Below are positions 59,933 through 64,000 of a stretch of DNA of 64,000 nt, piece by piece. Position 1 is the stretch's first letter. Every line of letters begins with the position of its first letter. The notes below the pieces were generated by a model, which was given only the letters and a program-made list of their open reading frames with translations, had not been told where the DNA came from and did no database searches. The translations under genes were made by a program, and so were the position numbers. This DNA is from Branchiostoma floridae (taxonomy: Eukaryota; Chordata; Leptocardii; Amphioxiformes; Branchiostomatidae), in NCBI RefSeq assembly GCF_000003815.2, contig NC_049979.1:19773201-19837200 (forward strand). The letters are read 5' to 3'.

Positions 59933-61441
59933 ATGGCGGAGAGGATCCCACACCAAGCCGGAGGGGACCAGCTGGACAGGGCGTTATTGGAGGCGTTCGT
60001 GCCGCTACTGAAGGAGACGGTTATCCCCAGCACCATCATCGCGCACCTCATGGCACTCCTACCACAAGGTGACTTCAGAAACTGTACTAACTTGTCTGAA
60101 ATATGTATCTGATGTTGTCTTCTTTCGTAAATTAGTATTTGGGGATACAATGCGAAAGCATAAATGAAAGAACCATAAAGGTCATTGAGCTACTTCCTCT
60201 TTTTTGTTGTTTCCTGGTTCGTCACTACCGTGGCCGACAAGAACTCATACATTAGCTGTGCATGTGTGTTTTGTTGGTCAAATGTTTCTTAGACACGGAG
60301 CCATAATAAAGTGGTAAAGCGTTATTGTGTTGCTGGCTACTTGTGAACGACAGTAGACCAGAAATGACGTACACATTGAATCAGGAGGTTGACTGGTATA
60401 TCTACTTTTGATGGCGAAACAGAAAATAATACAGTGCTTGCACAGGGAAGAAGAGTTTCATCTTTTATTTTCACATACACATTACATTGATTAAAGTTAG
60501 AAACAAGTTTTGTATTATATCATCCATTTGCAAAGGGGAATGAAAGGCATGTCTTATACACTGCTATCCCAAGTAGTATAGTAGGAGTACGCTGCGATGA
60601 TTATTCAGGCGCAAGCAGGCGCAGGTCAAAGGTCATCGCCTGCCGATACTAGTTATTCAGGCGCAGGTTAGAGGTCAGAAATGATTTATTCAGGCGCAGG
60701 TTAGAGGTCAGATATAATGTATTCAGGCGCAGGTGAAAGGTCAGATATTATGTATTCAGGCGGGGCAGGTCAGGGGTCAGATATCATATATTCAGGCGGA
60801 GCAAGGTAACTATGGCACCCCACCCCACCCCAAATGAACCTCCCCTCTCCAATCGTGAATGACATGCCCTTATATGGCCTGGTTCTAAGTCTCTAAGTCA
60901 ATCAATCGGTTGAATCTGCTGAGATCAGTAGTATAGTAGGAGTACGCTGAAAGCACAAACAACAGACGTCTTTCGCCAGTTACTATATCACAAAGCCCCA
61001 GGCTTGTTTCCCCAACATCGGCGACTTCCCAGTTCGGTGGAGTACGTAAAAGTAATACAATGGGTGGATACGATCTCGGCGGACGAGAAATATGAAAAGA
61101 TTATAGACAATTTCGTGGATAACGTACCCAACGCGAGGGATGGGCTGAAAACGGTGCTCGAAAAAGTACTGCAAGAGGAACGATTAAACTGGGGTCGACT
61201 CGTTATCGCAATGTCTTTCGCCGCGGACGTATGTGTCAACTTGCACGAACGGTATGACAAAAATACCGACGCCATCTCGACCGAGTTACCAACGTTGATT
61301 TGCAACTATGCGGGAAACTGGTTGTTACACCAACGTGGATGGGACGGATGGATTGACCGTCGCCGGCACGACAAGTACCCGTCGTTTGTACAGTGTCTCT
61401 GTTGGCTTCTCACTGCACACGTTTGCATCATCGTGACGTAA
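59933..61441 (+). CDS. Bcl-2 family apoptosis regulator, two exons
   Basis: Exons 59933-60068 and 61002-61441 join in phase 1; 191 aa, typical for multi-domain Bcl-2 proteins. The BH1 signature NWGRLVIAMSFAADV is at 108-122 and BH2 WLLHQRGWDGWIDRR at 152-166. The last ~18 residues (FVQCLCWLLTAHVCIIVT) form a short hydrophobic tail that may anchor it in mitochondrial or ER membrane. A BH3 with the usual L...GD core is not obvious; the segment around VIQWVDTISADEKYE (63-77) is the best positional match. Such proteins gate mitochondrial outer-membrane permeability; pro- or anti-death role cannot be told. The intron carries a minisatellite. The start ATG has a plausible acceptor just upstream (catcacag), so a 5' non-coding exon is possible. 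Confidence 0.85.
60572..60594 (+). repeat. 23-bp direct repeat, left copy
   Basis: Identical by eye to 60927-60949. The two copies bracket the minisatellite in the Bcl-2-like intron. Confidence 0.9.
60601..60806 (+). repeat. ~33-35-bp minisatellite, about six units
   Basis: Units of the form 'ttattcaggcgcagg...agaggtcagat' recur at about 60601, 60653, 60686, 60720, 60753 and 60788 with minor divergence, in the intron of the Bcl-2-like gene. Confidence 0.85.
60927..60949 (+). repeat. 23-bp direct repeat, right copy
   Basis: Second copy of the 23-bp sequence, 355 nt from the first. Confidence 0.9.
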
Positions 61442-61555
61442 ATTTTGCACTGAACACGCCCGAACATGCCCGAGCATGTTAAAACACGCCCACGAACGGT
61501 ACGCTGGTTGGCCAACGCTAGATGTAATGTTGATTTACATAATTGCATAAGATTA

Positions 61556-62360
61556 TTGCTTTGGAGTAGCTATACGTGTTGCTCCGGAGTAAAAACACTG
61601 CTCCGGAGTATGCTCCGGAGTAAGTGAGTAACTATATTTGTTGTAAGTATGTATATTTGTCATGCACGTACGAACATATCTATATGTACATGCAGTAAAA
61701 CATTGCTTTGGAGTAACGTATAGTGTTGCTCCGGAGCAAAAACACTGCTCCGGAGTAAAAAATACTGGTCCGGAGTAAATGAGTAAGTATATTTGGTGTA
61801 ATAAGTTAGTATATTTGTCATGTACGTACGAACATATCTATATGTACATGCAGTGAAACATTGCTTTGGAGTAACTATACGTGTTGCTCCGGAGTAAAAT
61901 AAACTGCTCCGGAGTAAAAATAAACTGCTCCGGAGTAAAATAAACTGCTCCGGAGTAATATTAACTGCTCCGGAGTAAAATAAACTGCTCCGGAGTAAAA
62001 TAAAACTGCTCCGAAGTATGCTCCGGAGTAAATGAGTAAGTATATTTGTTGTAATAAGTTAGTATATTTGCCATGTACGTACGAACATATACCATCTATA
62101 TGTAAATGCAGTGAATCATTGCTTTGGAGTATTGCTCCGTAGTAAAATAAACTGCTCCGGAGTAAAAATAAACTGCTCCGGAGTAAAATAAACTGCTCCG
62201 GAGTAAAATAAAACTGCTTCGGAGTAAAATAAAACTGCTCCGGAGTATGCTCCGGAGTAAATGAGTAAGTATATTTGTTATAGGTAAGCATATTTGTCAT
62301 GTACATACGGACATATGTCATCTATATGTACATGCAGGAAATCATTGCTTTGTAGTAGCC
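61556..62360 (+). repeat. Nested CTCCGGAG satellite
   Basis: Five block starts share 'attgctttggagta' or a close variant (about 61556, 61702, 61859, 62118, 62344). Within blocks the ~19-20-bp unit tgctccggagtaaaataaac repeats, about twenty copies overall, each with the palindrome ctccggag. Between blocks a longer conserved stretch recurs (gtaagtatatttgttgtaa ... catgtacgtacgaacatat). Open frames through it are repeat translations only. Confidence 0.9.
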
Positions 62361-62570
62361 TTATACGTGTGTGTTATGTAGGCATATATCAACACAACAC
62401 AAAAGGCACTTGTGTACGGTGACCCTGTTTCTCAACACTTTACTATTACTTGACGGCGATCAAAATTGTATTAAGATATTCATAACCAACACACATGTCG
62501 TCCTATATGTCACATATGGTATCACATTAGGAAAGAAAAATTGTACTGCAAGCGATATGGCGACCTCACA

Positions 62571-63206
62571 TTACTTCAGGACGAGGTAACCATATTTTTT
62601 CATCAATGTCTGTTCTGGCACCCAGTTCTTGCTGTGTACAATCTCATTACTGTAACGAGGCAATGCAGCGAACTCTATTAGATAAAACTTTTTGCCAGCG
62701 CGCTTCTTCTGTTTGATGACGCGTTGAGGAACATCGCCTGGCTGGTGAGGTAGTGCGATGGACCAGNNNNNNNNNNNNNNNNNNNNNNNNNNNNNNNNNN
62801 NNNNNNNNNNNNNNNNNNNNNNNNNNNNNNNNNNNNNNNNNNNNNNNNNNNNNNNNNNNNNNNNNNNNNNNNNNNNNNNNNNNNNNNNNNNNNNNNNNNN
62901 NNNNNNNNNNNNNNNNNNNNNNNNNNNNNNNNNNNNNNNNNNNNNNNNNNNNNNNNNNNNNNNNNNNNNNNNNNNNNNNNNNNNNNNNNNNNNNNNNNNN
63001 NNNNNNNNNNNNGTATCCGTGTCGTGTTCGGACGACACGTCGGAGTCGTCGAAAACATCGCGCTCCCGGTAAGAGCCCGTCTCGGCATCAACGACGACTT
63101 CTCCCGAGGCAACACCTGACTTGTCTCGGTGTTTTCTTTCAAGATGACGCTCGAGGTTGAACGCACGATCAAATTCCCGATCACAAATTTCGCAGACGTG
63201 AGGCAT
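62571..63206 (-). CDS. C2H2 zinc-finger protein fragment, interrupted by gap
   Basis: An ATG at 63206 opens MPHVCEICDREFDRAFNLER, a textbook C2H2 finger (C-x2-C-x12-H-x4-H), followed by a basic then acidic stretch up to the 246-N gap. Beyond the gap the frame continues with FYLIEFAALPRYSNEIVHSK and NWVPEQTL to a stop at 62571, faintly like a chromo-type or other small binding domain. Continuity across the gap is not proven. It might be a host regulator or derive from a mobile element; I cannot place it. Confidence 0.4.
   Translation of the reverse strand: MPHVCEICDREFDRAFNLERHLERKHRDKSGVASGEVVVDAETGSYRERDVFDDSDVSSEHDTDXXXXXXXXXXXXXXXXXXXXXXXXXXXXXXXXXXXXXXXXXXXXXXXXXXXXXXXXXXXXXXXXXXXXXXXXXXXXXXXXXXXWSIALPHQPGDVPQRVIKQKKRAGKKFYLIEFAALPRYSNEIVHSKNWVPEQTLMKKYGYLVLK
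62767..63012. other. Assembly gap (246 N)
   Basis: A run of 246 N inside the zinc-finger coding fragment. The non-round length suggests an estimated gap size. Confidence 1.
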
Positions 63207-63301
63207 ACTTTTTTGTTCGGTGGACAGAAGGAAAATGATTAGATCTTGATGTGCACACATATATTTGTCGGGCATTTAGTTTTTTAGGGATCGTACGTTT
63301 T

Positions 63302-63401
63302 NNNNNNNNNNNNNNNNNNNNNNNNNNNNNNNNNNNNNNNNNNNNNNNNNNNNNNNNNNNNNNNNNNNNNNNNNNNNNNNNNNNNNNNNNNNNNNNNNNN
63401 N
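63302..63401. other. Assembly gap (100 N)
   Basis: A 100-N placeholder between the zinc-finger fragment and the candidate exon to its right. Confidence 1.
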
Positions 63402-63503
63402 ACACAAACACACAAGTAGCTTTGTCACCGTTCAGTTTTTCCATTGTAACCATAGGTTTGACTTATAGAGGTAAATACACAGATGTTGAACCGTGTACTG
63501 CAG

Positions 63504-63658
63504 AATATGAGCACATCCGGGACATCATCAAGGGACGCCAGACTGGGTGCGGCATGACGTTTTTCAGGGGCGTGGGAGCGGTCTGTGCACATAACCTGCA
63601 GCGGATTGTGGCAGTGGACATGCTGACGCATCTCTGCTGTCTTACTGATGACGATAAA
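63504..63658 (+). CDS. Candidate internal exon of an unidentified gene
   Basis: A tactgcag acceptor and a gataaa/gtgagc donor bound 155 nt that stay open in one frame (phase 1 in, phase 0 out), giving EYEHIRDIIKGRQTGCGMTF and FRGVGAVCAHNLQRIVAVDM. The splice sites are good and the composition is coding-like. No family was recognised. Partner exons would lie beyond the right edge of the window or in the adjacent gap. Confidence 0.35.
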
Positions 63659-64000
63659 GTGAGCCTTCAGACAAACTAGCATGAGAGTTTAGAGATGACC
63701 AGTAGAGGCATTGCAATAATAGACGACGATCTGGAGCCGTCGATACTTATACCTTGCGATACCAAAATTTCCAACAGTTTTCCAAGAATGTTCAACATAG
63801 TAACGTTATACATTTAAAAACTCTGCTTCAACATACAGCAATTGTTTTGTGTTGAAAAAATTCTTATATACTATATACTGCGTTGACTACCAACACGCAC
63901 AGGTGAACTTTCATGAGTTAAGTCAATGTCAAGTTCAATGTCTTATCTCTTTGCTTTCTCATATGTCGTGTAAATTCGCCAAGTGCGAAATCCATGCAAC

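Noticed and set aside
61875-62321. Open frame of repeating FTPEQ/LLRSS-type peptide
   Set aside because: Direct translation of the CTCCGGAG satellite.

Overview
The window reads as a chordate invertebrate nuclear genome, most likely an amphioxus (Branchiostoma). It has compact multi-exon genes with vertebrate-grade identity to NPHP1, AIDA and FKBP3, a TPR-TIR innate-immunity gene pair of the kind expanded in lancelets, many short non-autonomous repeats, and runs of N marking assembly gaps. Species assignment is inference. No prokaryotic features, rRNA genes or CRISPR arrays were seen.

Layout: 563-15154 (-) is a complete nephrocystin-1 gene in 27 coding exons. A structurally whole, non-autonomous LTR retrotransposon (9466-11268) sits in one intron, 14 nt from a splice donor. 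A 477-bp shared promoter interval (15155-15631) separates it from a divergent seven-exon gene (15632-23720, +). Its first three exons spell a Scm3/HJURP-type CENP-A chaperone domain and its giant sixth exon carries ~90-residue tandem repeats. 26433-32045 (-) is a complete AIDA gene (nine exons). 35381-38336 (-) and 39724-43007 (+) are head-to-head paralogues encoding TPR-like proteins with a C-terminal TIR domain; the minus copy contains an assembly gap and one apparent frameshift. 44635-49044 (+) is FKBP3 (seven exons). 51761-52300 (-) is an unrecognised GC-rich 179-residue coding exon. 59933-61441 (+) is a two-exon Bcl-2 family gene with BH1 and BH2. The right end holds a nested CTCCGGAG satellite, a C2H2 zinc-finger coding fragment cut by a gap, and a candidate exon of an unidentified gene.

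Functionally the genes are unrelated housekeeping and developmental genes (cilium, centromere, axin/JNK signalling, prolyl isomerase) mixed with innate-immunity and apoptosis genes. The closest physical couplings are the two divergent pairs (NPHP1 with the Scm3-like gene; the two TPR-TIR genes). Repeats account for much of the rest: a tri-modular GC-rich DNA-transposon-like element, three copies of a TAGGG-ended 'ggtccaggtcc' family, foldback elements, and several minisatellites. All exon boundaries were derived by hand from splice signals, reading-frame continuity and remembered family sequences, without any alignment software.
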